The notes beneath the pieces were generated by a model that saw only the letters and a list, made by a program, of their open reading frames with translations, was not told the DNA's origin and did not search any database. Below, piece after piece: positions 16,028 through 25,064 of a stretch of DNA of 49,510 bases. Numbering within the stretch: the first letter of the stretch is position 1; each line of letters starts with the position of its first letter. Origin of the DNA: CSP1-5 sp964558395 (GTDB lineage Bacteria > Methylomirabilota > Methylomirabilia > Methylomirabilales > CSP1-5); the NCBI GenBank assembly GCA_964558395.1, contig CAZLDS010000018.1, positions 1-49,510 on the forward strand. The letters run 5' to 3'. The translations under genes and the position numbers were made by a program.

Positions 16028-17137
16028 ATGGGAAAGCGTAAGCAAACCGCTCTGCACGGTATCGACGAGGAGGCCGCACTGCGGGCGATCCTTGAGGGAA
16101 CGGCGACTGAGACCGGGGAGCGCTTCTTTGCTGCGCTCGTGGAGAATGTGGCCAAGGCACTAAATACGCAGGGGGCATGGGTGACCGAGTACCTCAAAGA
16201 ATCTGGGCGGCTGCGATGATTGGCCTTCTGGTGGGGTGGGCAGTGGATCCACGACTACGAGTATCCTATAGCCGGAACGCCGTGCGGGTCGGTCATCGAC
16301 GAAGCCCGCCTTGTTCACATTCCGGAAAAGGTCGTAGCACTCTACCCGGGGGAAAATGATCTCCACAAATTCGGGGCGGCCAGCTATATGGGGGTGCCGC
16401 TGATGGACCTCGACGGGGCGGTCCTCGGCCATTTGGGGGTGATGGATACGCGGCCGATGCCGGAAGAACCTCGATGTCTAGCGCTGTTTCGGATTTTTGC
16501 CGCCCGGGCGGCCGCCGAGCTCCAGCGTCTGCGCGCGGAGTCTCAAGTGCGGGAGCGCGAGGAAAAGCTCGGTCGGCTTGTGGACAGCGCTATGGATGCT
16601 GTACTCGAACTCGACCGTAACCTAATCCTGACGCGGATAAACCCAGCGGCCGAAAAGGTCTTCAGTGGCCTGGTCGTCGGCCAAAACTTCACCCGGTGTC
16701 TCGCGGATGACAGCCAGAAAAAGCTGCGGAGCCTCATCGAGGGGCTAGACACCCATCCTCATGGGGCACAGTGCCTGTGGATCTCGGGCGGGCTCGTGGC
16801 GCGGCGTACCGACGGTGACGAATTCCCAGCCGAGGCCACGCTGTCTCGGTTCGAGATGCATGGAGAGACGTTTCACACACTGATTCTGAGGAATGTGCGG
16901 GAACGACTCGAGGCAGAACAGAAGGTTCGTTCACTGACCGTTGAGGCGGAGTATCTCAGAGAAGAGATCAAGGAGTTGCATAATTTCGATGAGATTATCG
17001 GACAAAGCAAGCCGATCCAGCGAGTGATGCATGACGTCGCGCAGGTGGCGAAAACGGACGTCACTGTACTCATCCTCGGCGAGACGGGAACAGGAAAGGA
17101 ACTCATTGCCCGGGCGGTCCAGGGGGAAGTCTGCTGA
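16028..17137 (+). pseudogene. Broken sigma-54 activator (GAF-PAS-AAA+), internal stop and truncated
   Basis: The reading frame starts at an ATG at 16028 behind AAGGA and encodes a GAF domain start, is stopped by TGA at 16217-16219, then continues in the same frame (LAFWWGGQWIHDYEYPIAGT...) through the GAF end, a PAS domain (LVDSAMDAVLELDRNL, about 16573) and a coiled linker into the AAA+ domain (DEIIGQSKPIQRVM, Walker A GETGTGKELIARAV). It ends abruptly at 17137, losing the GAFTGA loop, Walker B and the helix-turn-helix. Homologues read LRALAFW at the internal stop, so the TGA is a nonsense change. It cannot activate sigma-54 transcription. Confidence 0.88.
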
Positions 17138-17180
17138 GCCTAGCAACAGTGAGCTCGATGTACGTACTGGCTTGATTGCT

Positions 17181-17208
17181 TTGAATATTTCATCTGCGGA
17201 CGTATAAT
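17181..17208 (+). promoter_or_regulatory. Probable sigma-70 promoter of the beta-propeller gene
   Basis: TTGAAT (17181-17186), 16-base spacer and a perfect TATAAT (17203-17208), about 75 bases before the ATG at 17284. Confidence 0.55.
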
Positions 17209-17283
17209 AACCAGGCTCGTGTCCCATGATGAGAAAAATCCACAAACCGTTGTGTGGGTCCCGAATGGGAAAGGGAGGTCTCG

Positions 17284-18465
17284 ATGAGCTGGAAGTTGGC
17301 AGTCATGAAAACCATCATTGCGGTCGTGGCTCTGGTTCCATCCTTAGCGAGCGCGGAGATCCTCGCCATGACCAACTACGAGAGCAAGCCGCCGGATGCC
17401 CTCAAGGTGTTCAAGAATCCGGTCGCCGGCCAAGTCCGCCGAGAAGGCATCGCGATCATCGATGTCGATCCGAAGTCTGAAAATTTCGGCAAGATCCTTA
17501 TGGAGATACCGCTCCCTCCGGACCTCGTCGCCCACCACATCTTTTATAACCGGGATGCGACTAAGGCTTACGTGACCGCATTGGGCAAGCCGGAACTGCG
17601 TGTGATCGATATGACGCGCTATCCCTTCCGATTGAAGACCGTCGAGGTTGCGCAATGCAAGGTCGGTGAGGACGTCGTCTTTTCGGACGACAACAAGACA
17701 TGGTACCTGACGTGCATGGGATCGCATATGGTCATCGTTGGCGATACCGCGACCGACAAGGTGACCCGAGTCATCGATGTGCCGAAATATCCCCACGGCA
17801 TCGCCGTCTCCAATGGCATCAACCGCATCCTCGTGACCAGCTGTGTACGCCCCTCGGATCTCAAGGATCCCGGCGAGAGTATCAGCGTGATCGATGCCAG
17901 CACGGGCAAGGTGCTAGCCACGCACAAGGTTACCCAAAAGCCATCGCCCGCCGGTGATGCGCCGGTCGAGATCCTTTTTGTCCCACGTTCAAATCCGCCA
18001 GTTGCCTACATTACCAACATGTACGGTCACTCGCTTTCGGTGGCCGTCTGGAACCCGGCGAAGAAGGACTTTGCCGTCCGACAGGTGTACGACTTTGCAC
18101 CGAACAAAGTGAGTGTACCGTTGGAGATGTACTTCAACGAGGAAGGAAATCGGCTTTACGTGACGACGGCGAAGCCGGGGCACTTTCATATCTTCGACAT
18201 CAGCGGCGATCTGAGTAAGCCGAAGTTGCTGAAAACGCTTCCCGCAGGTGAGGGGGCCCATCACGTGGCCTTCACCAAGGACTGGCGGTATGCCTTCGTG
18301 CAGAATTCGCTCCTCAATCTCCCGGGAATGAGCGACGGCACGATTACGGTGATCGACCTCAAGCAAGAGAAAGTCGTCGCCAGCGTTGATACGTTGAAGA
18401 ACGGGGGGTTCAATCCCAACTCGCTGGTCTTGTTGCCCGAGTGGAACGAATCGGCCGGTCACTAG
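17284..18465 (+). CDS. Secreted YVTN-type beta-propeller protein
   Basis: 393 residues from the ATG behind GGGAGG. A signal peptide (MSWKLAVMKTIIAVVALVPS...ASA) is followed by repeated four-stranded blades with the pattern AYVTALGKPELRVID, MVIVGDTATDKVTRVIDV, ISVIDASTGKVLATH and ITVIDLKQEKVVASV. Such seven-bladed YVTN/WD40-like propellers act in the periplasm or at the surface, as binding scaffolds or in electron-transfer systems. No haem motif is present. The next gene, a large membrane protein, is 190 bases on and may be functionally linked. Confidence 0.85.
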   Translation: MSWKLAVMKTIIAVVALVPSLASAEILAMTNYESKPPDALKVFKNPVAGQVRREGIAIIDVDPKSENFGKILMEIPLPPDLVAHHIFYNRDATKAYVTALGKPELRVIDMTRYPFRLKTVEVAQCKVGEDVVFSDDNKTWYLTCMGSHMVIVGDTATDKVTRVIDVPKYPHGIAVSNGINRILVTSCVRPSDLKDPGESISVIDASTGKVLATHKVTQKPSPAGDAPVEILFVPRSNPPVAYITNMYGHSLSVAVWNPAKKDFAVRQVYDFAPNKVSVPLEMYFNEEGNRLYVTTAKPGHFHIFDISGDLSKPKLLKTLPAGEGAHHVAFTKDWRYAFVQNSLLNLPGMSDGTITVIDLKQEKVVASVDTLKNGGFNPNSLVLLPEWNESAGH

Positions 18466-18657
18466 CCCTGGTTATTCGACGGCCCTGCCCGGACCGAAGT
18501 TTCGAGCCTGTTCAGGGAGCTTTGCCTCCACCCCGCGTTAGCGCAGCATCGCTCAGGGCGAGGGCTAGTGCCGGACGAGATTGACACGCGTCAAAAGCAG
18601 GGAAAGAATAGCGATGGGTCGACAAAAGCCCTTTCCATTGGAGTGGAGAGGCATGCA

Positions 18658-20229
18658 ATGGGCTTGCCGGTCAAGGGAAAGGCGTCACAGGAAGTTACAC
18701 GGGCCGTGGGTCGCTGGAATGCGAAGCTCCTCGCTGGGATGGGCGTTCTCGTGCTCATCCTCGCCTGGGCTTCCCCCGCATTCGCACACGGGATAAGACA
18801 ACGGTTCGACCTGCCGATCCCCCTTGGCCTGTACCTGGCCGGCGCAGGGGCTACAGTGGCCCTGTCCTTCGTCGTAATCGCACTGTTCACGCGGAGACCC
18901 CCGTGGCATGGAAGTTCCCCCCGTGTCAACCTGCTCCGATTCAGGGTTTTTCGGGTCATCGCCCGTCCTAGCGTCCTATTCGCCTGCCGCTTGTTTTCTG
19001 TCGGTGTCTTCGCTCTGATTCTGCTGGCCGGGATCTTCGGCAGGCAAAATCCATTTAAGAACATCGCGCCGACGGCGGTATGGATCATTTGGTGGGTTGG
19101 ATTGGCCTACGTCAGCGCCCTGGTAGGCGATGTGTGGTCTCTGATCAATCCGTGGAACATTATTTTCGATTGCGCCGAGGTATTGTATCGCCGCGTGAAG
19201 GCGGGGCGCCGACTTTCCTTCGATCTGCCGTATCCCGAATGGCTCGGCGTGTGGCCGGCCGTTGTGCTTTTCGTGGCCTTTGCATGGGCGGAACTGCTCT
19301 GGGAGAGCGCCGAGGTTCCATCGAGCCTCGCGGGGGCGGCCGTCTTGTACTCGGTCCTCACCTGGACTGGAATGCTCGTGTTCGGACGGGAAAAATGGCT
19401 TCGGAGGGGCGAGGTGTTTTCGGTATTCTTCGGCACGCTAGCTCGTTTCGCCCCGATGGAGTTCCGCGCCGATAATGGAAATCGCGAGTGGGTGCTTCGT
19501 CCCTTCGGCGCGGGTCTCCTGATCGCAGAACCTATTCATTATTCCCAAATGATGTTCGTCCTACTCATGCTCTCGACGGTCACGTTCGACGGGTTCATCG
19601 AAACGCCGATATGGACGGAGATCGTAAACTGGATTCTATCCGCACCGGCCCTTAGGCCGCTGTGGAGTGTGCTCCACGGGGCGGTGGGAAATCTCCTCCC
19701 AGTGATGGATACCCTGGGGCTGATTGTGTTCCCCGTTCTGTTCCTGACTGTCTACATGGTATTTATCTGGCTGATGACATTCGTAGTGGCCAGCGGTGCT
19801 TCGGGTGACGCCGCCAGCCGGCGTTTCCCGGCCACTGAGTTGGCTCGTCTTTTCATTTTCACTCTCGTACCGATCGCCATCGCGTATCACCTCGCGCACT
19901 ACCTGGCCTACTTCTTCGTTGCGGGCCAGTTCATCATTCCCCTAGCTTCCGACCCGTTCGGGTTCGGTTGGGATCTGCTGGGAACCACCCTATACCGCAT
20001 TGATATTGGCATCGTCAACGCCCGCTTCATCTGGTATACCGCGGTGATCGCCATCGTCGTTGGACACATTATTGCGGTGGCCCTGGCCCATCTGGAAGCC
20101 CTGTATGTCTATAAAGAGCCTCGTGTAGCAACGCGGAGCCAATATCCGATGTTGGCCCTGATGGTCTGCTACACCATAGTCAGCCTGTGGATCCTCGCGC
20201 AGCCGGTCGTCAAGACAGGAAGCGGCTAA
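18658..20229 (+). CDS. Large polytopic membrane protein, FedB-like
   Basis: 523 residues from the ATG at 18658 (GAGAGG upstream); an in-frame GTG at 18568 would add 30 polar residues. After a short basic N terminus a signal-like helix ends in SPAFAHGIRQRFDLPIPLGLYLAG, followed by about eleven further hydrophobic helices. The start AHG..QRFDLPIPL.LY.AGA is shared with proteins often labelled fenitrothion hydrolase (FedB), a label with weak biochemical basis. It is probably an envelope transporter or assembly factor. The role is unknown. Confidence 0.65.
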   Translation: MGLPVKGKASQEVTRAVGRWNAKLLAGMGVLVLILAWASPAFAHGIRQRFDLPIPLGLYLAGAGATVALSFVVIALFTRRPPWHGSSPRVNLLRFRVFRVIARPSVLFACRLFSVGVFALILLAGIFGRQNPFKNIAPTAVWIIWWVGLAYVSALVGDVWSLINPWNIIFDCAEVLYRRVKAGRRLSFDLPYPEWLGVWPAVVLFVAFAWAELLWESAEVPSSLAGAAVLYSVLTWTGMLVFGREKWLRRGEVFSVFFGTLARFAPMEFRADNGNREWVLRPFGAGLLIAEPIHYSQMMFVLLMLSTVTFDGFIETPIWTEIVNWILSAPALRPLWSVLHGAVGNLLPVMDTLGLIVFPVLFLTVYMVFIWLMTFVVASGASGDAASRRFPATELARLFIFTLVPIAIAYHLAHYLAYFFVAGQFIIPLASDPFGFGWDLLGTTLYRIDIGIVNARFIWYTAVIAIVVGHIIAVALAHLEALYVYKEPRVATRSQYPMLALMVCYTIVSLWILAQPVVKTGSG

Positions 20230-20457
20230 GAGAGCCAAGCGCCCCGAGTCAAGTCTTCGTTTGACACTCCGATGCGCATTGGGTAGGAGAACGGGGTGCT
20301 GCTTTTCATTTGGTGGACATCCGCGTATTCCGTGATGAAAGGGATGCCTATCACGAGCGATCCCCTTCGCATTATAATTGTGTCGCGCGTCGTTTCACGC
20401 ACGGCTGGAACCCATGGCGCCCTCCATCAACGCTGCGAGATTCCGTGACAGTCTAAC

Positions 20458-21711
20458 ATGGGCCTGTTCGCCATTCTTGCGATTCTCATCACGCTGACCG
20501 CGCTGTTCAGCTATGCAAATCACCGCTACATTGGCTTGCCGGTCACCATTGGTGTCATGCTCATCGCCCTGGTGATGTCCTTGATGCTCAACCTCTTAGG
20601 TTCGTTCGGATTCGGGCTCAAGCAGCAGGCAGAGTTGATGCTGGGCAGTATCGACTTCAACAAGACGCTGCTGCATGGCATGCTCAGCTTCCTCTTGTTT
20701 GCCGGCGCGCTCCACATCAACATCAACGATCTGATGGAGTGGAAGTGGAGTATCGCGTCGCTGGCGACCGTGGGAACCCTGTTATCCACATTCCTCGTCG
20801 GGACGTTGACGTGGGTGGTGCTGGGATGGGTTGGGATTGGTTTATCGTTTATCTCCTGCCTGCTGTTCGGGGCGCTCATCTCACCGACCGATCCAATTGC
20901 CGTGCTTGGCGTGCTAAAAACCGCTGGCGCGCCGAAGAGCCTGAAGATGCGAATCACGGGGGAATCCTTATTTAACGATGGGGTGGGCATCGTGGTCTTC
21001 CTCGTCATTCTAGAGATGGCCACTGGAAGCCATGCGATTAGTGCCGGCTATATCGGGTTGCTCTTTGTTCAGGAAGCGATAGGGGGTGCTCTGTTTGGGT
21101 TAGTACTCGGATATGTGGCGTACAGGATGCTCAAGAGCGTGGACAACTACCAGGTCGAACTTCTCATCACTCTCGCCCTGGTTGCGGGGGGCTATGGGCT
21201 TGCCGACGCGCTCCATCTATCCGGTCCGATTTCCATCATCATTGCAGGCCTCCTGATTGGAAACCACGGTCGGCTGTTCGGCATGTCGGCCGAAACACGG
21301 GCCCACTTGGATGTCTTCTGGGAACTGGTTGACGGAGTCCTCAACGCCGTGTTGTTCGTGCTACTGGGCCTCGAGATGCTCGTGCTCACTTTTACGCAGC
21401 AGTTCCTCTTGGCCAGTGTGCTCATTATCCCATTGGTACTCTTTTCCCGGTTCGTCGCCATCGGGATCCCAGTGACTGTGCTTCGTTCGTTTCGAACGTT
21501 CACTCCAGGAGCGGTCCGGATCATGACGTGGGGTGGCCTCCGAGGGGGCATCTCGGTGGCGCTTGCACTATCCTTACCCCTGACCCCCGAACGCGACGTG
21601 ATCCTGGCGATCACCTATTCGGTTGTGGTGTTTTCGATCGTCGTGCAGGGGCTGACCCTCGGAAAGTTCGTGAAACGGACCATGCTGCATAAGGTCGCAC
21701 CGATCGCGTGA
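20458..21711 (+). CDS. CPA1-family Na+(K+)/H+ antiporter
   Basis: 417 residues with about twelve membrane helices. Signatures are GALISPTDPIAVLG (about 138-151) and GESLFNDGVGIVVF (168-181), in which Asn173-Asp174 are the ion-binding pair of electroneutral NhaP-type antiporters. TWGGLRGGISVALALSLP (about 355) is the conserved Arg-Gly segment. It exchanges Na+ or K+ for H+ at the inner membrane. There is no C-terminal regulatory (RCK/TrkA-C) domain. The upstream 228 bases contain an isolated TATAAT (near 20375) without a good -35. Confidence 0.92.
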   Translation: MGLFAILAILITLTALFSYANHRYIGLPVTIGVMLIALVMSLMLNLLGSFGFGLKQQAELMLGSIDFNKTLLHGMLSFLLFAGALHININDLMEWKWSIASLATVGTLLSTFLVGTLTWVVLGWVGIGLSFISCLLFGALISPTDPIAVLGVLKTAGAPKSLKMRITGESLFNDGVGIVVFLVILEMATGSHAISAGYIGLLFVQEAIGGALFGLVLGYVAYRMLKSVDNYQVELLITLALVAGGYGLADALHLSGPISIIIAGLLIGNHGRLFGMSAETRAHLDVFWELVDGVLNAVLFVLLGLEMLVLTFTQQFLLASVLIIPLVLFSRFVAIGIPVTVLRSFRTFTPGAVRIMTWGGLRGGISVALALSLPLTPERDVILAITYSVVVFSIVVQGLTLGKFVKRTMLHKVAPIA

Positions 21712-21851
21712 AGCCACACCCGGACGCCGGGGAGATTCTATGAGGGCAAGTGTCCACACCGCAAACTTGCCATGAAGGTATAGAGGCGATAGAAGCGGGA
21801 GGTGGTCCCCGAGACGCACCAGGGTGGGCAAAGGTAATACGGAACACAAGC

Positions 21852-21902
21852 ATGTGGCCCAAAAAAGACCTCATTGATCTACTGGGTATGCGAATCGGGT
21901 AA
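21852..21902 (+). pseudogene. Nitronate monooxygenase N-terminal remnant
   Basis: The 16-codon frame MWPKKDLIDLLGMRIG ending in TAA resembles the very start of nitronate monooxygenases (MWP...LLDLLGI.YPIIQAPM). The barrel that should follow is absent; the next gene begins 21 bases later. It is a probable deletion relic, supported by a short match only. Confidence 0.35.
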
Positions 21903-21923
21903 GAGATTGAGGAATAGAGTCTT

Positions 21924-22427
21924 ATGGGGCTTTCTCAAATCGTTTTAGGTGTGGTTCTGCTCGTCTTTGGGCGAAAGCTTTTCTGGCTGTTTGTAGCCAT
22001 CATGGGCTTCCTAGTGGGTATGGAGTTTGCGGGTGTGATGCTTATTGATACACCCCGGTGGGTCCTGCTTGCGATTGGTGCTGGCTGTGGTTTGCTTGGC
22101 GCGGTACTGGCCGTGTTCGCTGAGCGCGTCGCCTTCTCTCTCGCAGGATTTTATGCAGGGTCCTATCTTGCCCTGGCTGTGGTTCAATCATTTCGTGAGG
22201 ATGGCAATAGCATGATTGTGTTCGTTATCGGTGGCGTCATCGGGGCAGTGTTTGCCCTAATGGTCATGGATTGGGCCATCATCATCCTTTCTTGCCTGGT
22301 TGGAGCCGGAGCGATTGTCCAAGCATTGGATCTTGGACAGACGATGGGCCTTATTGTCTTCGTGGTATTGGTTGGCGGCGGCGCTTTCCTCCAATCAAGG
22401 TTGATGAGCTCTTCCAGGACCCCGTAA
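21924..22427 (+). CDS. Membrane protein with DUF4203/TMEM198-like fold
   Basis: 167 residues with about six closely packed hydrophobic helices rich in Gly (LGVVLLVFGRKLFWLFVAIM, GFLVGMEFAGVML, LLAIGAGCGLLGAVLAVF, GFYAGSYLAL). The repeated G..G..G helix pattern and length fit the DUF4203/TMEM198-like group of unknown function. It lacks charged residues in the helices, arguing against an ion pump. Confidence 0.7.
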   Translation: MGLSQIVLGVVLLVFGRKLFWLFVAIMGFLVGMEFAGVMLIDTPRWVLLAIGAGCGLLGAVLAVFAERVAFSLAGFYAGSYLALAVVQSFREDGNSMIVFVIGGVIGAVFALMVMDWAIIILSCLVGAGAIVQALDLGQTMGLIVFVVLVGGGAFLQSRLMSSSRTP

Positions 22428-22718
22428 CGCCCCCTAATGTAGTCGCCGGCTCGCCGCGTTCCACTGGCAAGAAGAGTCGCTCGGCAGGGCATTGAAATTA
22501 TGAAAGTGTCACATTAATGTATTGTCATGACTTACTAGCATTGCTGAATTAATCCGCTATAAGCTCGCATGCTTCACAACCCGGTTGAGTTTCATCTTTG
22601 CCTCCAAAGCCAGTCATTTTCCGAGTACCCCTTTCCCATCCTAGGTGATAGACTGCGGCCCCGGTGTGAGGTTTGTCTCTAGTTCCCGGTGCGACACATA
22701 GCCGAGGAGGGTTTGAGT

Positions 22719-23246
22719 ATGCGCAGGGGTGCAACTAGCCCGTTTCTGATCCAAGAACTCCCCGAGTTTACTCCCCAGATCAGCACCCTGGTGGTGATGA
22801 TGAACTACGCGCGGTACACGACGGTTATGGCGGTGCAAGGGCTGAGCACGGCCCAACTGGATTACCTCCATGACTCCCAAAGTAACACGATTGGAGCTCT
22901 TCTCGGGCACATCGCTGCTGTGGAGGTTGCCTATCAAACTGACACGTTCGAGGGGCGGGGTCTCAGTGGCGAGGAGCGCCGAAAGTGGGGCAGATTTCTG
23001 GACCTTGGCGAAAAAGCCAGGGGAAGCGTTCGCGGTCACCCCCTGGAATATTATCTAGAAGTACTGCACGATGTCAGGGCCAAATCGTTGAGTGAGTTTG
23101 CCAAGCGGTCTGACGATTGGCTATACGAACAGTCCCCTTTCTGGGGAGGTCAGCCGGCGAACAACTACTTCAAGTGGTTTCACGTCTTCGAGGATGAGAT
23201 CAATCACCGCGGTCAAATCCGCTGGCTGTGTAAACGCCTGCCATGA
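22719..23246 (+). CDS. DinB-like (DUF664) four-helix protein
   Basis: 175 residues from the ATG behind GAGGAGGG. The fold is the DinB four-helix bundle: an early His in LLGHIAAVEVAYQ (about 65) and a C-terminal helix DEINHRGQIRWLCKRL supply the expected metal-binding His residues. Relatives include bacillithiol- and mycothiol-dependent S-transferases and DNA-damage-inducible proteins of unknown role. The next gene starts six bases after its stop, so they are probably co-transcribed. Confidence 0.85.
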   Translation: MRRGATSPFLIQELPEFTPQISTLVVMMNYARYTTVMAVQGLSTAQLDYLHDSQSNTIGALLGHIAAVEVAYQTDTFEGRGLSGEERRKWGRFLDLGEKARGSVRGHPLEYYLEVLHDVRAKSLSEFAKRSDDWLYEQSPFWGGQPANNYFKWFHVFEDEINHRGQIRWLCKRLP

Positions 23247-23252
23247 TGAGCA

Positions 23253-24554
23253 GTGAAGGTGATTAACAAAGAACAGCTCAAAATCTTTGGTCCGGCTTTC
23301 TTGGTGGCGATCATCGGTTTCTGGATTGCGTATCAATTTGTCGCACCAGCACCACCCGATAACATTGTCATCAGCACCGGAAGGAAAGATGGCGCATATT
23401 ATCTGTTCGCGGAAGAATACCGAGACATATTGGGTCGAAGCGGCATTACACTTGAAATACGAACCTCGGCTGGTTCTGTTGAAAATATCAAGCGTCTGGA
23501 AGCCAAGGAGGGTGGGGTAGACCTTGCTTTCGTTCAGGGCGGAACGAAGAGACCACAAGGCTCGGGGAATCTGGTATCTCTCGGCAGTCTTTACTACGAG
23601 CCATTATGGGTCTTTTATCGTGGTGGGAAGGCTGTAAAACGCCTTCCAGAACTCGTTGGCAAGAAGATAGCCATTGGCGAGCCGGGAAGCGGAACACGAC
23701 CGGTGGCCCTGCAAGTGCTGAAAGATAACGCGATGGGACAATCTCCAACACCGGTTTCTTCTGTTGGCGGGAAGGCGGCTGCCAGTATGCTTTTACGGGG
23801 AGACGTCGATGCAGCGTTCTTCATCGCGTCGCCCCGGTCAGCCACCATTCACCAGCTTCTCCTCGCAAGTGACATTCGGCTGATGAGCTTTGATCGCGCG
23901 GAGGCTTATGCGCGCATCCATCGCTATCTTTCGCGGGTGACTCTTCCCCAGGGTGTTATCGATCTCCACAGGAACATTCCTCCGGCTGATGCGACCTTAA
24001 TTGCTGTCGCCGCCAATCTGGTGGTGCGACAGGACTTTCATCCGGCGTTAATTGATCTCCTCCTCCAGACGGCGACGAAAGTCCACGGTACCGGGAATCT
24101 CTTTGAAAGACCGGGCGAGTTTCCCTCGCCGATGTACCTGGAATTTCCCCTCAGTAATGAGGCCGCGCGTTTCTACAGACGTGGCCCATCATTCCTACGG
24201 CGATATCTCCCGTTCTGGGCTGCGACGTTCATCGATCGGATGATCGTTATGCTCATACCTTTCTTCGCTTTGCTTATCCCGCTGATTAGAATCCTTCCAC
24301 CAACGTACAGGTGGAGGGTACGATCGCGGATATATCGGTGGTACAAGAACGTGCAAGCTGTAGATGTTGGATTACGCGACGAACAATCTCCCGAGCGCCT
24401 CGGGGAGTTAATGGCTGAGTTGGACAGGATCGAAGGTGAGCTCAGTAAAATCTCCGTCCCTCCAGCGTATGCGGATCAGCTCTACACTTTACGCGTCCAT
24501 ATCAATCTTGTACGCGGTAAGCTGTTAGAAGCAATGAAGAACGTTGCACCCTAA
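23253..24554 (+). CDS. TAXI-family TRAP-type solute-binding protein, membrane anchored
   Basis: 433 residues with a GTG start. An N-terminal membrane anchor (about 12-28) precedes the periplasmic domain: IVISTGRKDGAYYLFAEEY, IRTSAGSVENIKRLEAKEGG, VDLAFVQGG and KKIAIGEPGSGTR are TAXI signatures. Near 335-350 a second hydrophobic helix (RMIVMLIPFFALLIPLIRIL) and a C-terminal coiled region follow, an extension found in TAXI proteins that lack transporter partners. No TRAP DctQ/DctM genes are near, so it may act as a sensor or use a distant permease. Confidence 0.88.
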   Translation: MKVINKEQLKIFGPAFLVAIIGFWIAYQFVAPAPPDNIVISTGRKDGAYYLFAEEYRDILGRSGITLEIRTSAGSVENIKRLEAKEGGVDLAFVQGGTKRPQGSGNLVSLGSLYYEPLWVFYRGGKAVKRLPELVGKKIAIGEPGSGTRPVALQVLKDNAMGQSPTPVSSVGGKAAASMLLRGDVDAAFFIASPRSATIHQLLLASDIRLMSFDRAEAYARIHRYLSRVTLPQGVIDLHRNIPPADATLIAVAANLVVRQDFHPALIDLLLQTATKVHGTGNLFERPGEFPSPMYLEFPLSNEAARFYRRGPSFLRRYLPFWAATFIDRMIVMLIPFFALLIPLIRILPPTYRWRVRSRIYRWYKNVQAVDVGLRDEQSPERLGELMAELDRIEGELSKISVPPAYADQLYTLRVHINLVRGKLLEAMKNVAP

Positions 24555-24614
24555 GCCGACACAGACGCAGCCCCGACCTCTAATTATAGGCGGAGACAGG
24601 CGCGGAAGACTGTG

Positions 24615-25058
24615 ATGTTGAAGGGACGGACCGTGCAAGTTGGCATTCTAGTTGTCGGAGTAGCCACAATGGCGGTATTTGGCGCGTGCGGGGGAACCAG
24701 GGGAGTACGGGAGCTTGTGGGCAAGGAATGGGTTTTAAACTCATACGGGGTCACTGGCGCAGAGAAAACTGTCATACCGAATCCCGAGATTACTCTCGCA
24801 TTCTCCTCGAACAATAGGATTTACGGTTCAGCCGGGTGCAATAGGTACTTTAGCGCATACGAGGCAGGAAGGAATAATACCCTTTCAATCCAGAATATCG
24901 GGGCCACAAAAATGTGGTGTGGCGGACGTGTCATGGATCAGGAGAAAAGGTATTTTGAAGCGGTCGGAAACACATCAACTTTTACGATTGAAGAATATCG
25001 GTTGCGATTGTTGTCTGATAATGGACAACATGTTCTTAATTTCACTGCAAAAGAATAA
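24615..25058 (+). CDS. META-domain lipoprotein (HslJ-like)
   Basis: 147 residues. The lipobox FGAC near residue 25 marks a lipoprotein. The mature domain shows the META signature: LVGKEWVLNSYG, ITLAFSSNNRIYGSAGCNRYFSAY and IGATKMWCGG. META proteins such as HslJ are small envelope proteins linked to heat shock, motility or antibiotic tolerance; a precise activity is unknown. The start is GTG-ATG at 24612/24615. It converges with the DctP gene, stops seven bases apart. Confidence 0.88.
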   Translation: MLKGRTVQVGILVVGVATMAVFGACGGTRGVRELVGKEWVLNSYGVTGAEKTVIPNPEITLAFSSNNRIYGSAGCNRYFSAYEAGRNNTLSIQNIGATKMWCGGRVMDQEKRYFEAVGNTSTFTIEEYRLRLLSDNGQHVLNFTAKE

Positions 25059-25064
25059 ACTGCG

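Noticed and set aside
16217..16219. In-frame TGA as a possible selenocysteine codon in the sigma-54 activator
   Set aside because: Homologous GAF sequences have Ala at this place, no Cys; no SECIS-like hairpin follows closely; the gene is also truncated at its 3' end, so decay is simpler.
22549..22734. 61-codon minus-strand frame with three Cys upstream of the DinB-like gene
   Set aside because: No clear binding site or family; it overlaps the start of a well-supported gene.
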